Source: Polynucleobacter sp. UK-Mo-2m-Kol15
GTDB taxonomy: Bacteria > Pseudomonadota > Gammaproteobacteria > Burkholderiales > Burkholderiaceae
Direction: 5' to 3'
NCBI RefSeq assembly: GCF_018881505.1
Contig: NZ_JACVQC010000001.1
Location: forward strand, 1,347,927-1,411,926
Length of the DNA: 64,000 nt
Part shown: positions 1 to 9,343 of the stretch, piece after piece
Layout: every line of letters begins with the position of its first letter
Position numbering within the stretch: position 1 is the stretch's first letter
Position numbers and translations under genes: made by a program
The notes under the pieces: model-generated
The model's input: only the letters and a program-made list of their open reading frames with translations
The model's database searches: none
What the model was told of the DNA's origin: nothing

Positions 1-715
1 TGCCATAAGAGGGTGTCTTAATGAACGCAGCAGATAGAGCCTTCTCCCAATCTGCATTTACACCGGTGCTAGGTAACTCTTGAGTATTTGCTTCGTGCGT
101 ATCTGCTAATACTTTTAAATAGTGATCCGCATTCTTCAGTTGACCGCTATCCATCGCTAATGCTTGAGCAAAAGCAGCAACCCTGTGGTTGACTTTAGGC
201 CAGGGTGTATCGAGCATGGCATTCGATAGACCATAGACTCCCGGACTGAGGGCTTGCTCGGGAAATACTTTTCTTGGACGAATATTTTGACCCATCAACA
301 GGCGATTACTTACCCAGTGCATTTCAGCATTCTCTGGATCGCTGAGATCCGCCATTAAGAGATTGAATCCGTTGTATTGATCAAATCGTTTGGCATTTTC
401 TTGAATATAAGCATGGGGTTTGTGATGCCCCGTTAGATAGTGCAGACTTAACTCTCCGCGAGTTCTTGCATCCGGATTTTTCTCGCTGGGTGCTCTGACA
501 TTTGTCAGGGCGGCAAATCGACCTGTCTTGGTAAATCCTAGCCAGGTTCCAGGACTACCCAATACGTCTGCACGATCTTTGCCTGCTAATACATGAGGGT
601 GTTCTGACCACCAGCCCATGGGATCGGTGTTACGCTCATAAAATTCATCTCGATTTGCTGCCACAACCAGAGGGTAGTCTGGATGTGATTTCCAGGCGAA
701 GAGAATAAGGCACAT
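1..715 (-). CDS. NRDE (TANGO2) family protein, 3' end outside window
   Basis: Reading the minus strand from an ATG at 715 gives an open frame of 238 codons running off the left edge, so the C-terminus is missing. The protein begins Met-Cys-Leu-Ile and carries Asn-Arg-Asp-Glu at residues 21-24, the motif that names the NRDE family (TANGO2 in eukaryotes). The Cys at position 2 is the expected N-terminal nucleophile position of this Ntn-hydrolase-like fold. Biochemical function of bacterial members is poorly defined, so no reaction is assigned. It lies 25 bp downstream of ygfZ on the same strand and is probably co-transcribed with it. The family assignment is firm; the function is unknown. Confidence 0.85.
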   Translation of the reverse strand, partial: MCLILFAWKSHPDYPLVVAANRDEFYERNTDPMGWWSEHPHVLAGKDRADVLGSPGTWLGFTKTGRFAALTNVRAPSEKNPDARTRGELSLHYLTGHHKPHAYIQENAKRFDQYNGFNLLMADLSDPENAEMHWVSNRLLMGQNIRPRKVFPEQALSPGVYGLSNAMLDTPWPKVNHRVAAFAQALAMDSGQLKNADHYLKVLADTHEANTQELPSTGVNADWEKALSAAFIKTPSYG

Positions 716-740
716 AAGAAAATAAATCGATCTAGAGAAG

Positions 741-1748
741 TTAAATTTCTAATAGATGGTAGGGTAGGTGATCTATTTGCAATAAGGGCCCATCACTTAC
801 ACCTAGGTGAATATTGGCAAGCTCAAGCGCATCTAACTTACATTCAACCTGGAGATTAATACGATCTATATTTTCTGGACTGGTGGCCGCAAGCACCAAC
901 ATGCCACATGGCTGATCAACATCACCCTCTAGAAATAACTCGACGCCAGGTTTGGCAAGTTCTAATGCTGCTGGACTTAAGCTGACATGCGCAAGCTGGA
1001 GTCTACGTTTCACTGCCCCACGATATTGACTGCGGGCAACAATTTCCTGGCCTGGATAGCAACCTTTTTTAAAATCTATGCCAGCAACAGATTCAAAATT
1101 AATCATTTGCGGAACAAACTGCTCTTGTGTGGCCAAGACAATGCGTGGAATTGCACTCAATACCTCCAAGTTGTTCCATTGCATTAGCGAGATCTGATCC
1201 ACTACTGAGTTACTCGACTCTGTTTTCCTTTTCGCAAAAAGAGTTCTCTGGAAGGTCTGATTGTGAATTAGTACATCCGGCATCCGTAATGCGAGAGAGT
1301 CCTTCAATGGAGCGGTGAATTGCTCGCTTTGTAGTTTTTGATAGGAAGCAAAAACCTCCCAGTCGTTTGAAGCATCCAGCACTTTTACCTTTGAACGTAA
1401 AACGTACATGGATAATCGCTTTGCAGTACTGGCCGCTATGTCTCTGGAAATAAAAAGGGCGAAACGGTCGTCCGCATCATTAGATTCTGGAAATAAGCCA
1501 AGCCAAGCGCTTGCCAAAAGGCGACCTTTTGGATTGCAGTACCCAACTAAACGAACAGAGCCCAATCCTTGAGCAATATCACCTAATATGGTCCGCTTGA
1601 GTCCAACTACGGAGTTGCTGAATTGGCTTTGAAGCAGGGTTGCGGCATCGGGGCCCTCAACAAGGATCAAGCCCCAATCGGTCAGGGAGGTAAATCCGTG
1701 GTTCAGGTTGGTGGCGGACATTATGGTATTTTCTGTGCTTTGGCTCAT
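741..1748 (-). CDS. ygfZ: Folate-binding Fe-S cluster assembly/repair protein YgfZ
   Basis: A 335-residue GcvT-like protein with the YgfZ signature K-G-C-Y-P-G-Q-E at residues 228-235, which includes the conserved redox-active Cys. The family binds tetrahydrofolate and helps assemble or repair certain Fe-S enzymes, such as the radical-SAM protein MiaB, in the cytoplasm. Length matches the family. The start at 1748 gives a nine-residue lead before a second Met at 1721; neither has a strong Shine-Dalgarno. It is divergent from mltG with only 19 bp between the chosen starts, so the two promoters must overlap each other's genes. RimO, another radical-SAM Fe-S enzyme, is encoded elsewhere in the window. 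Confidence 0.93.
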   Translation of the reverse strand: MSQSTENTIMSATNLNHGFTSLTDWGLILVEGPDAATLLQSQFSNSVVGLKRTILGDIAQGLGSVRLVGYCNPKGRLLASAWLGLFPESNDADDRFALFISRDIAASTAKRLSMYVLRSKVKVLDASNDWEVFASYQKLQSEQFTAPLKDSLALRMPDVLIHNQTFQRTLFAKRKTESSNSVVDQISLMQWNNLEVLSAIPRIVLATQEQFVPQMINFESVAGIDFKKGCYPGQEIVARSQYRGAVKRRLQLAHVSLSPAALELAKPGVELFLEGDVDQPCGMLVLAATSPENIDRINLQVECKLDALELANIHLGVSDGPLLQIDHLPYHLLEI

Positions 1749-1767
1749 GAGCTTTTATCATAGCTTG

Positions 1768-2844
1768 ATGAGCAGAAAATTTCAGGGAAGAACTCTTTAT
1801 ATTCGCTATTCCAATACTAGGCTATGGAAAACATCAGCACTCTACCTTGCAGCCTTTCTGATCATTTTATATGGGGCCATTTTTTTATGGCCTGTTGTGC
1901 CAGCTAAGCCCAATATTCCAGAGAGCTCATCCTTTAAGGTCAAGATTAACCCCAAATCAGGTCTATCCGCAATTGCAGTACAGTTATCCGAGCAGGGGCT
2001 AACTACAAATGCACTAAGCCTTCACATTGCTGCGAGAGTACTTTTTGTAGGTTCTAAGCTAAAGCCAGGCACATATCTACTGCCGTATCGCGCAAGCTTG
2101 GGAAATATTTTGCTACAAATTGCCAGAGGTGACCGTGTCAGAGAAAGCTTAGCCATCATCCCCGGCATGACAATCTGGCAGCTGAGAAGCCTCATTGATA
2201 ATCACCCAGCGCTCATTCATCAAACTAAAGGAATGGGCCCTAAGGACTTATTGCAGGCACTCGGTCTATCTTATCCTGGTGATGAAGGACTTTTCTATCC
2301 AGATACTTATATCTTCGATCCAGACGACTCTGATATTTCAATTTATCGTAGGGCGTCCCAAGCCATGCAGAAACAACTTACAGCAGTTTGGGAGCAGAAA
2401 GAGGCCACTTCTCCTTTGAAAACTCCTTATGACCTCCTCATTTTGGCTTCTATTGTTGAAAAAGAGACTGGGCGCTCTAGCGACAGGTCTCTGGTCGCAG
2501 CAGTATTTGTAAATCGCCTCAAAATTAATATGCCGCTTCAGACCGATCCAACCGTGATTTACGGTATTGGCCCCAAATTTGACGGCAATCTTCGAAAAGC
2601 GGATTTGCGTAGGGACAGTCCCTACAATACTTACATGCGCAAAGGTTTACCCCCAACACCAATATCAATGCCGAGCAAAGAGTCTCTTCATGCCGTAATG
2701 CATCCGGCCAATAGTGAAGCTATCTATTTTGTGGCCCGAGGTGATGGCAGTAGCCACTTTTCGAAAACCTTAAAAGAGCATGAAAATGCTGTTGACCAGT
2801 TTCAACGTAAACGTAATGTAAGTACTAAATTAACTTCACAGTAA
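1768..2844 (+). CDS. mltG: Endolytic murein transglycosylase MltG
   Basis: A YceG/MltG-family protein of 358 residues from the ATG at 1768. An upstream in-frame ATG at 1708 would overlap the start of ygfZ and add 20 unlikely residues. A single N-terminal membrane segment lies at about residues 22-42, followed by a LysM-like region and the lytic transglycosylase domain. The catalytic Glu lies in the motif S-I-V-E-K-E-T-G near residues 229-235. MltG cleaves nascent glycan strands at the inner membrane and sets glycan length. It heads a plus-strand run with tmk 5 bp downstream. A TATCAT hexamer at 1756-1761 is a possible -10 but no good -35 accompanies it. Confidence 0.93.
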   Translation: MSRKFQGRTLYIRYSNTRLWKTSALYLAAFLIILYGAIFLWPVVPAKPNIPESSSFKVKINPKSGLSAIAVQLSEQGLTTNALSLHIAARVLFVGSKLKPGTYLLPYRASLGNILLQIARGDRVRESLAIIPGMTIWQLRSLIDNHPALIHQTKGMGPKDLLQALGLSYPGDEGLFYPDTYIFDPDDSDISIYRRASQAMQKQLTAVWEQKEATSPLKTPYDLLILASIVEKETGRSSDRSLVAAVFVNRLKINMPLQTDPTVIYGIGPKFDGNLRKADLRRDSPYNTYMRKGLPPTPISMPSKESLHAVMHPANSEAIYFVARGDGSSHFSKTLKEHENAVDQFQRKRNVSTKLTSQ

Positions 2845-2849
2845 TTGCT

Positions 2850-3488
2850 ATGACAACTCAATATCCAGGATATTTTATTAGTTTTGAGGGCATCGATGGT
2901 GCAGGAAAGAGCACGCATATTGATTCCTTTGCTATGCTTTTAAGAGATCGCTATCCAGACCGCGAAGTTGTCATGACTAGAGAGCCTGGTGGTACGCAGT
3001 TAGGAGAACAGCTACGCGCATTACTGCTGGATGCCCCTATGAATTTAGAGACTGAGGCTTTGCTAATGTTTGCTGCCCGTCGCGAACATATTGCTCAAGT
3101 CATAGAACCAGCATTGAGCGCTGGAAAGATCGTTATCTCTGATCGCTTTACCGATGCCAGCTTTGCTTATCAAGGCGGTGGCCGTGGCTTAAGTCTCGAG
3201 AAATTAAATGATTTAGAGCGGTGGGTGCAGGGTCGCTCAGACGGTTCATTACTACAACCCAATCTCACCATTTTATTTGACCTACCTGGTTCTGTTGCTG
3301 AGTCTAGACGATCCAAGGTGAGGGCGCCTGATAAGTTTGAGAAGATGGATTTAGATTTTTTTGAACAGGTTCGCCAAGAGTATTTGCGAAGAGCAAAGGC
3401 AGACCCCTCTCGCTTTTATCTAGTAGATGCCACACGCACCCCAGAGGTTATTTGGAATGATCTTGAGGCATTGGAGTTCAAGCTATAA
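2850..3488 (+). CDS. tmk: Thymidylate kinase
   Basis: dTMP kinase makes dTDP from dTMP and ATP, the last specific step before dTTP. The 212-residue protein has the P-loop G-I-D-G-A-G-K-S-T at residues 14-22, the D-R-F motif at 98-100, and the following Q-G-G-G-R-G loop. Length is standard. The frame ends at 3488 and the holB ATG follows immediately at 3489, so translation is probably coupled. The order mltG-tmk-holB is conserved in many proteobacteria and ties precursor supply to the replication machine. Confidence 0.97.
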   Translation: MTTQYPGYFISFEGIDGAGKSTHIDSFAMLLRDRYPDREVVMTREPGGTQLGEQLRALLLDAPMNLETEALLMFAARREHIAQVIEPALSAGKIVISDRFTDASFAYQGGGRGLSLEKLNDLERWVQGRSDGSLLQPNLTILFDLPGSVAESRRSKVRAPDKFEKMDLDFFEQVRQEYLRRAKADPSRFYLVDATRTPEVIWNDLEALEFKL

Positions 3489-4625
3489 ATGGGTGATCTA
3501 ATACCTCCCAATGAGTCAACCAAGAAAATAGCTCCTTGGCTAGAGCCTATTTGGGATGGCATGAACTTAGCTAAATTTCCCAATACCATTCTCATTCATG
3601 GTCAATCCGGCATTGGTAAGTTTGAGTTCTCCATTGAATTGGCTAAGGCGCTTTTATGTGAGGAATCTTTTGGGGCAAAACCTTGCAATCACTGCGAGGC
3701 GTGTAGATGGTTTGACTCTGCTAATCATCCTGATTTCATAGCTCTTGTTCCTGAAACACATCGCAAGCTTTTGCCTCATAGTGATTTTGATTCTGATTCT
3801 GACTCACCTAAAAAATCCAAGTTAAGCCAGGCTGATAGCGATGGTGATGTGGCCGAAAAAAAAGAAAAGAAAAGTATTTCGATTGAAGATGCCCGCAGTG
3901 CTATTGAAAGTCTTTCAATTGGATCTCACCGGGGCGGTAATCGCATCATCTTGGTTTATCCATTAGAGATGTTGAGATCAGATTCTGCAAATACTTTACT
4001 GAAGTCTCTAGAAGAGCCGCCAAAAAATACAATCTTTATATTGTTGGCGGATCGCCTCGATCGCGTGCTACCAACTATTCGCTCACGTTGCCGTTTGCTA
4101 TCCGCGCCACGTCCTGATCGATTAAGTGGGCTAAATTGGTTACGCACTCAATTAAGCATGATTCCTGGTTTGAAGATGAGCGATACCGATATCGAGTCTA
4201 TTTATGATGAGCAGGGCGGGGCGCCTTATGCCGTTTTTGACTCCATCGTTGCGCGACACAATAAGGATGAGCTCACTATCGCCATTCAGGCATCGCGATA
4301 TTTATTGCAATCAATGTCACAGGGCCATAGAACTAATTGGCTTGATGCTGCCGATAAGACTCAAAAAGCCCGCTATTCATTTTTATTAGCTACCATGCAA
4401 CGCTGGGTTTCTGACCTACAAAGTTGCGCCCAAATGGGTTCTCCACGCTACTACCCTAAGCATGAAATCACAATCCAGATGCTTGCTCAACAGGCTCGCC
4501 TACCTAAGTTACTCCGCCTTTGGAAATCCTTAATTCAGGCACGACGTCATGAAAACCACCCTTTAGCTACCCGCATACAGTTGGAGGCTTTGCTTTCTCA
4601 ATACCAGCAGGTGTTTGAAGACTAA
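3489..4625 (+). CDS. holB: DNA polymerase III delta' subunit
   Basis: Clamp-loader subunit delta'. The 378-residue protein has a P-loop-like G-Q-S-G-I-G-K at residues 38-44 in which the usual following Ser/Thr is Phe, as expected for the ATPase-dead delta' subunit. Four Cys at 57, 66, 69 and 72 form the zinc module, and the S-R-C motif (arginine finger) is at 199-201. An insertion at about residues 97-128 is unusual: it starts with alternating Asp-Ser and ends in a Lys/Glu-rich stretch just before the sensor-proximal region. It starts directly on the tmk stop. tatD follows after 11 bp. The identity is secure. Confidence 0.95.
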   Translation: MGDLIPPNESTKKIAPWLEPIWDGMNLAKFPNTILIHGQSGIGKFEFSIELAKALLCEESFGAKPCNHCEACRWFDSANHPDFIALVPETHRKLLPHSDFDSDSDSPKKSKLSQADSDGDVAEKKEKKSISIEDARSAIESLSIGSHRGGNRIILVYPLEMLRSDSANTLLKSLEEPPKNTIFILLADRLDRVLPTIRSRCRLLSAPRPDRLSGLNWLRTQLSMIPGLKMSDTDIESIYDEQGGAPYAVFDSIVARHNKDELTIAIQASRYLLQSMSQGHRTNWLDAADKTQKARYSFLLATMQRWVSDLQSCAQMGSPRYYPKHEITIQMLAQQARLPKLLRLWKSLIQARRHENHPLATRIQLEALLSQYQQVFED

Positions 4626-4636
4626 AATGGCGAGTT

Positions 4637-5425
4637 ATGTTTATAGATTCTCATTGCCATCTAGACTTTCCTGAATTTCAAGCCCGTCTACCTGAGGTTT
4701 TGTCTAACATGGCTGCCTGCAAGGTAAGCCATGCATTGTGTGTTTCTGTTGATATTCCCGACTTTCCCAAGGTGAAAAAGCTTGCTGAGGATCACCCCCA
4801 TTTGTATGCCTCTGTTGGTGTTCACCCAGATTACGAAGATACTCCAGAACCTAGCTTTGAGTTCCTGGTTGAGCAAGCCAGGCACCCCAAAATCGTTGCT
4901 ATCGGTGAAACAGGGCTTGATTACTATCGCATGGGTGAGCGTAGCTATGAATCCATGGAATGGCAGAGGGATCGCTTTAGAACCCATATTAGAGCCTCTA
5001 TAGCATCACAAAAGCCTCTCATCATCCACACTCGATCTTCTTCATTGGATACTCTCAAAATACTCAAGGAAGAGGGTGCCGATCAAATTGGCGGTGTCAT
5101 GCACTGCTTCACAGAATCTACTGAAGTTGCTATTGCGGCTATGGAGATGGGTTTTTATATCTCCTTTTCTGGAATTGTGACCTTTAAGAGCGCTAAAGAC
5201 CTGCAAGATACCTGTAAACATGTTCCCTTGGATCGCATGTTAATTGAAACAGATTCACCCTATCTAGCCCCAATACCGTATCGCGGCAAGACAAACGAAC
5301 CGGCATGGGTTTCAAAGGTCGGCGAATTTATTGCTCAATTGAAGGGCATTTCTATTGAGAGCTTAGCAGAACACACTTCTAATAATTTTTTCCAATGTTT
5401 TCATATAGATAGAGAACTATCATGA
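4637..5425 (+). CDS. tatD: TatD family metal-dependent hydrolase / 3'-5' DNase
   Basis: A 262-residue amidohydrolase-fold protein with the full TatD metal set visible: H6 and H8 in S-H-C-H, E91 in G-E-T-G-L-D, H131, H156 and D206 in E-T-D-S-P. TatD-type nucleases act in DNA repair and turnover in the cytoplasm. This gene could equally be called ycfH, the paralogue that lies beside holB in E. coli. Its TGA overlaps the ATG of the ankyrin gene (ATGA at 5422-5425), which indicates translational coupling. Start at 4637 follows a GGCGAG-type ribosome site. Confidence 0.93.
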   Translation: MFIDSHCHLDFPEFQARLPEVLSNMAACKVSHALCVSVDIPDFPKVKKLAEDHPHLYASVGVHPDYEDTPEPSFEFLVEQARHPKIVAIGETGLDYYRMGERSYESMEWQRDRFRTHIRASIASQKPLIIHTRSSSLDTLKILKEEGADQIGGVMHCFTESTEVAIAAMEMGFYISFSGIVTFKSAKDLQDTCKHVPLDRMLIETDSPYLAPIPYRGKTNEPAWVSKVGEFIAQLKGISIESLAEHTSNNFFQCFHIDRELS

Positions 5426-6123
5426 TAAATTCATTTAAATTTAATACTTTTTTAATTGCTGTATCCCTAAGTATTTTTAGCTCTTGTTATGCCCAATCAC
5501 CAGACCAAGTTACGGATTTCACCAAATCTGCTAAGTTTGATGATGTTTCTGGGGTTCAATCACTAATCAAGTCAGGCGTAAGCCCAAATACTCTTGATCC
5601 CCAGGGCAATCCAATGTTAATTGTTGCTATAAGGGACAAATCCTTTAAGGTCATTGATTTACTTTTAGACAACAAGGCAATTGATGTCAATTTAGCCAAT
5701 AAAAGTGGTGAGAACCCTCTAATGATTGCCTCAATTGAGGGTGAGTTGCCAGTCGTAGAGACCTTGATACTGAAAAAGAAGGCAGAGGTTAATAGACAAG
5801 GCTGGACGCCTTTACATTACGCCTGTAGCACAGGAAGGCTCAGCGTTGCACAATTTCTAGTGGCTAATGGAGCCAAAGTAAATGCGCTGAGCCCCAGCGA
5901 CACAACTCCATTAATGATGGCAGTCAGCTCTGGAAACGAGGTTCTCATTAAGTTTTTATTGGACCATGGAGCAGATCTTCGCATCCGTAATCACGAAGGC
6001 TTTTCTGCAATTGATGTAGCAGTATTGTTTGATAAAGACGATATTCGGAAAGGTTTAATCTCCCGCTGGGAGAAGCTTTATAAGCAATCGTATCCCGGTG
6101 GTCCCATGAAAATGGCTTCATAA
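5422..6123 (+). CDS. Exported ankyrin-repeat protein
   Basis: A 233-residue protein with a Sec signal peptide (about residues 1-24, ending Cys-Tyr-Ala-Gln) followed by about five ankyrin repeats, recognisable from the recurring G-x-T-P/N-P-L-x-x-A and L-L-x-x-G-A-x-V/L-N patterns. It is therefore predicted to be periplasmic. Ankyrin repeats mediate protein contacts; the partner is unknown. It overlaps tatD by 4 bp, so it is expressed from the mltG-tmk-holB-tatD run. Short secreted ankyrin proteins at this locus are common in Burkholderiales, but I know of no established function. Coding status is firm, role unassigned. Confidence 0.9.
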   Translation: MINSFKFNTFLIAVSLSIFSSCYAQSPDQVTDFTKSAKFDDVSGVQSLIKSGVSPNTLDPQGNPMLIVAIRDKSFKVIDLLLDNKAIDVNLANKSGENPLMIASIEGELPVVETLILKKKAEVNRQGWTPLHYACSTGRLSVAQFLVANGAKVNALSPSDTTPLMMAVSSGNEVLIKFLLDHGADLRIRNHEGFSAIDVAVLFDKDDIRKGLISRWEKLYKQSYPGGPMKMAS

Positions 6124-6200
6124 TTGATATATCTATTTGCGTATAATCATTATTATGTAAAACAAGAAATTGACCTTACCTTACAGCACTTAAAGAATAA

Positions 6201-6728
6201 ATGTACCTACTTGAGCATATAGCCAAATTACCAGGGATTAATAATCTTCCCAGCTTTACCACTCTATTTGCAGAGATCAATACAGATATGGGTAATAGCC
6301 AGATCTGGTTTGTTCTCATATTGGCATGCTTGATGCTGACATTGCACGGAATTGCAGTATTAATGATTGCTGGCGCATTCCATTGGATAGACGGTAAGCT
6401 GGAAAATAAGCACATCTATGGCGCAAACTTCTTATCCTATTTCATTGCTATATTGTTCATTATTGGCAGCCATTTAATTGAAATCATTGGATGGGCTTAT
6501 ATCTGCGTTGCTCTGCAAGTGTTTCCTACCAACCCCCAAACCTTCTATTTTGCTGGCGAAATGTACACCACAGTAGGCTATGGAACTTACACCTTATCTG
6601 AGCAATGGAGAATACTGCCGATCATCATTTCATTCTCTGGAATTTTTGCCGTATCAATGTCTGGTGCAGCTTTGTATTCCATGATGGGCGCATTGTTGAA
6701 TAGGCCCACCAATCAAAGTCCTTTATAG
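6201..6728 (+). CDS. Small K+-channel-like (ion transport 2) membrane protein
   Basis: A 175-residue integral membrane protein. Hydrophobic segments lie at about 35-62, 77-106 and 138-165. A pore loop before the last one carries T-T-V-G-Y-G-T at 123-129, which matches the K+ selectivity filter. No RCK or other cytosolic regulatory domain is present, so the protein is a minimal pore with one extra N-terminal helix. Selectivity for K+ is inferred from the filter. A TATAAT at 6142-6147 in the 77-bp gap upstream may be a -10 but lacks a good -35. A likely terminator follows the stop. Confidence 0.8.
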   Translation: MYLLEHIAKLPGINNLPSFTTLFAEINTDMGNSQIWFVLILACLMLTLHGIAVLMIAGAFHWIDGKLENKHIYGANFLSYFIAILFIIGSHLIEIIGWAYICVALQVFPTNPQTFYFAGEMYTTVGYGTYTLSEQWRILPIIISFSGIFAVSMSGAALYSMMGALLNRPTNQSPL

Positions 6729-6732
6729 GAAG

Positions 6733-6760
6733 AAGCTAAAAAAGTTGTTTTGAGCTTTTT
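6733..6760 (+). terminator. Probable rho-independent terminator after channel gene
   Basis: An inverted repeat AAGCT/AGCTT with inner A-rich and T-rich arms (one mismatch) ends in a run of T, between the convergent ends of the channel gene and the DUF3108 gene. The stem is AT-rich, so strength is uncertain. Confidence 0.5.
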
Positions 6761-6765
6761 CTACC

Positions 6766-7779
6766 TTAATTAATGAGTTTTGACTTATCTATCGGCGCCC
6801 TCTGTTTAAAGACTAGCTCCAGAATGCGTCCATTAGCCTCTAGAGAGCGCATCCTGCCGGGTAGCCAGTCAAGATCCCTAGCAAGCCAAATGTCGACCTG
6901 ACGCTTGTAAGGACTGCTCTCACGTTGCATGAGTCCATAACGGCGATTAACTGACTTTCCTAGGCTGGGAATATCCTCGGATTCAGCTTCACCATAACTC
7001 TTAAATTGCCACATTTCTAGGGTGTCATAGTCAACAACTGGAAGAGATCTGATACTTCCTGCTTCATCAATCTTCTCACTGCCGTTTAAAAGTGAGGCCA
7101 GCTGAAACATCAGACTAAATCGATCTTGGGTTCCCGGAAGCAAATCTGGGGTGAAATCAGGCTTTTCGGAAAAATACATCTTCCCTGCTCCATTCTCTGT
7201 ACGATCAAATCTAGAATATCGCGGTGGCCTAGTCCCACGTTGAGTCCAGTAAATGGATGGCGCTATTCCATATGCATCAACCGAGCCGCGGGACTCAAAA
7301 ACAAATGGGCCAACTATTGCATAAGGAATATTGATATAGAGGCGGTAATTGTTGCCTTCCGTTATCCAGTCTAGTTGTGCCGCTTGAATCAGTTGTCCAT
7401 CAACGTAGGCGTCAAAGTAATAAGTGCCTGATTCAGGAAGTCTAAACGCTTGACCAGATTGATCGCCTAATGCCCCCTGCTCTCCTTCTTCCCCCATGCC
7501 TTGATCTGATAATGGATCTGCAGACACAGCATTAGTTTGCGTAGGTGGAGATTTATTCTTTGGCGTATTTGCCATCTGAATTTTCTTGGGTGGCTCAACA
7601 CGGAGATCTGTTTTGATAATGAGATCTTCAGCAATTGGTGGTGGACTAGCGAAAGAAAAAAATGGCAGGCCAAAAAATAAAATGAGATGGCCAATAAGAG
7701 ATAGAAAAATAGCAGCAATCAGAATCCATAGGGATCTATTGCGTATAACTTGAAACAAGTTGCTAAATGAATCAATCAA
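6766..7779 (-). CDS. DUF3108 domain protein, membrane-anchored
   Basis: A 337-residue protein with one N-terminal membrane helix (about residues 16-41), then a Pro/Lys-rich linker reminiscent of TonB-like periplasm-spanning segments, then a DUF3108 domain rich in beta strands. The function of DUF3108 proteins is not established; an envelope role is inferred from topology. The only usable start is a TTG at 7779 (another TTG lies at 7758). It sits 4 bp beyond the stop of the yqiA-like gene, so it is the last gene of the hyi-glxR-yqiA run. Confidence 0.82.
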   Translation of the reverse strand: MIDSFSNLFQVIRNRSLWILIAAIFLSLIGHLILFFGLPFFSFASPPPIAEDLIIKTDLRVEPPKKIQMANTPKNKSPPTQTNAVSADPLSDQGMGEEGEQGALGDQSGQAFRLPESGTYYFDAYVDGQLIQAAQLDWITEGNNYRLYINIPYAIVGPFVFESRGSVDAYGIAPSIYWTQRGTRPPRYSRFDRTENGAGKMYFSEKPDFTPDLLPGTQDRFSLMFQLASLLNGSEKIDEAGSIRSLPVVDYDTLEMWQFKSYGEAESEDIPSLGKSVNRRYGLMQRESSPYKRQVDIWLARDLDWLPGRMRSLEANGRILELVFKQRAPIDKSKLIN

Positions 7780-7783
7780 GACA

Positions 7784-8371
7784 TTAATGCTCGATAAATT
7801 CGATCACAGATGGAAGATGAGTAGCGTAGTCAGTAATTCCATGATCACTTCCCTCAAGGATCAGCTGTTTTGCACCTGGATAAAAAGCGGCCATCTCCTT
7901 CCAATCTAGCAACTCATCCCCCTTTGCGGCAATTAAAAAATAACGCTCAGGATTATTAATTGCATCTACTTGTAAAGCGCGTAATTGATTAATGTACTCA
8001 GCTTTGAAATCAAATGGCTCTTCGCTGTCATATGCCGTCATCATGCCAACATGCGGCTCTAATTCTCTTGCAGCGTATACAGCGGGATTAAGCACAATTC
8101 CCTTGCATTGATATTTTTCAGCAAGATAGTTTGTATAAAAGCCACCTAAAGATGATCCAATAATCACCATACGATCAAAATGAGATTGATCAATGTGATT
8201 AATCACCATCTCTATACTTTCTTGAGGTGATGCTAGCAATTGAGGGCAATACCATTCATAGCTATTTTCTGAGTTTGATAGAGCCCTTACTACCTCACCA
8301 GTCATTACCGCCTTAGTGGAGTTTGGCGATGATCGAAAGCCGTGAAGATAGACAAGCAAGGTTGATGTCAT
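7784..8371 (-). CDS. YqiA/YcfP-type alpha/beta hydrolase (putative esterase)
   Basis: A 195-residue alpha/beta-hydrolase. The oxyanion-hole region L-H-G-F is near residues 9-12, the nucleophile elbow G-S-S-L-G-G is around residue 72, and a late S-D-H-G-I motif supplies the catalytic His. This matches the YqiA/YcfP family of small esterases. The natural substrate is unknown. Spacing of 8 bp to glxR and 4 bp to the DUF3108 gene implies one transcript. No link between its activity and glyoxylate metabolism can be drawn from sequence. Confidence 0.87.
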   Translation of the reverse strand: MTSTLLVYLHGFRSSPNSTKAVMTGEVVRALSNSENSYEWYCPQLLASPQESIEMVINHIDQSHFDRMVIIGSSLGGFYTNYLAEKYQCKGIVLNPAVYAARELEPHVGMMTAYDSEEPFDFKAEYINQLRALQVDAINNPERYFLIAAKGDELLDWKEMAAFYPGAKQLILEGSDHGITDYATHLPSVIEFIEH

Positions 8372-8379
8372 TGGATGTC

Positions 8380-9276
8380 TTAAGCCTTTTGCCCAATTTC
8401 AAAGTTAGCCATCTTTTCAAGTGCCCTCACCATCGCCGAGTGATCACAAGCTTTATCACCATAAGCACTACAGGAGTTCAGCAGTTCTTGAGCGGTTGCA
8501 GTATTTGGCAATGAAACACCTAGAACTTTCGCGCAACTGAGGGCTAGGTTCAAATCTTTTTGGTGGAGTTCAATTCTAAAACCTGGATCAAAGGTTCTCT
8601 TAATCATGCGCTCTCCGTGTACCTCTAATATTTTAGAGCTAGCAAAGCCACCCATGAGTGCTTCGCGCACCTTTGCAGGATCAGCGCCTGCTTTAGCAGC
8701 AAATACTAGCGCTTCAGCAACTGCCTCAATATTTAAGGCTACTATGATTTGATTAGCCACCTTGGTAATTTGACCGGCACCATTGTCACCAACCAAGGTA
8801 ATGTTCTTGCCCATTAATTCAAAAACGGGCTTGACCTTGACAAAAGTTGCTTCACTACCACCCACCATGATAGTGAGCGTGGCAGCTTTTGCACCAAGCT
8901 GCCCACCCGAAACCGGGGCATCAAGATACTCGCATCCGAGTGCATTTATCTTCTTTGCAAACTCTTTGCTAGCGATCGGTGATATCGAGCCCATGTCAAC
9001 TACGATCTTGCCTTTACTGATGCCACTAGCGATGCCGTTCTCGCTAAAAAGAACTTTTTCTACATCCGCAGTATCTGGAACCATGGTGATGATGATGTCT
9101 GCTTGGCTGGCAACCTCTGCAGCGCTAGAGCAGACAATTGCAGCGTTATTTAGCAGCTCTTGTGGAACTTGGCTGCGGGTATTGACATAAAGGGTATGTC
9201 CAGCTGCCAATAAATGGCCCGCCATAGGAGTGCCCATAATCCCTAGGCCAATAAAACCGAGCTTTAACTGATTCAT
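8380..9276 (-). CDS. glxR: 2-hydroxy-3-oxopropionate (tartronate semialdehyde) reductase
   Basis: A beta-hydroxyacid dehydrogenase of 298 residues with the N-terminal dinucleotide-binding G-F-I-G-L-G-I-M-G motif, the substrate-binding D-A-P-V-S-G-G motif, and the catalytic Lys region G-Q-I-T-K-V-A-N-Q. It reduces tartronate semialdehyde to D-glycerate with NAD(P)H. Assignment over other family members (3-hydroxyisobutyrate dehydrogenase) rests on the adjacent hyi. The ATG at 9276 is preferred over the GTG at 9279 because AAGGA stands at normal spacing. The partner glyoxylate carboligase (gcl) is not in the window. Confidence 0.88.
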   Translation of the reverse strand: MNQLKLGFIGLGIMGTPMAGHLLAAGHTLYVNTRSQVPQELLNNAAIVCSSAAEVASQADIIITMVPDTADVEKVLFSENGIASGISKGKIVVDMGSISPIASKEFAKKINALGCEYLDAPVSGGQLGAKAATLTIMVGGSEATFVKVKPVFELMGKNITLVGDNGAGQITKVANQIIVALNIEAVAEALVFAAKAGADPAKVREALMGGFASSKILEVHGERMIKRTFDPGFRIELHQKDLNLALSCAKVLGVSLPNTATAQELLNSCSAYGDKACDHSAMVRALEKMANFEIGQKA

Positions 9277-9343
9277 CACATCTTCCTTAATTTATGAATG
9301 TTGAATATTTTTGATATTGAATGATTTATAACTTTAATCAAAC

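Noticed and set aside
1708..1767. Longer N-terminus for mltG
   Set aside because: It overlaps the ygfZ start and adds residues before the membrane anchor that do not fit MltG.
5422..6123. Ankyrin protein as an eukaryote-directed effector
   Set aside because: It has a normal Sec signal, sits in a housekeeping run and lacks any secretion-system context.
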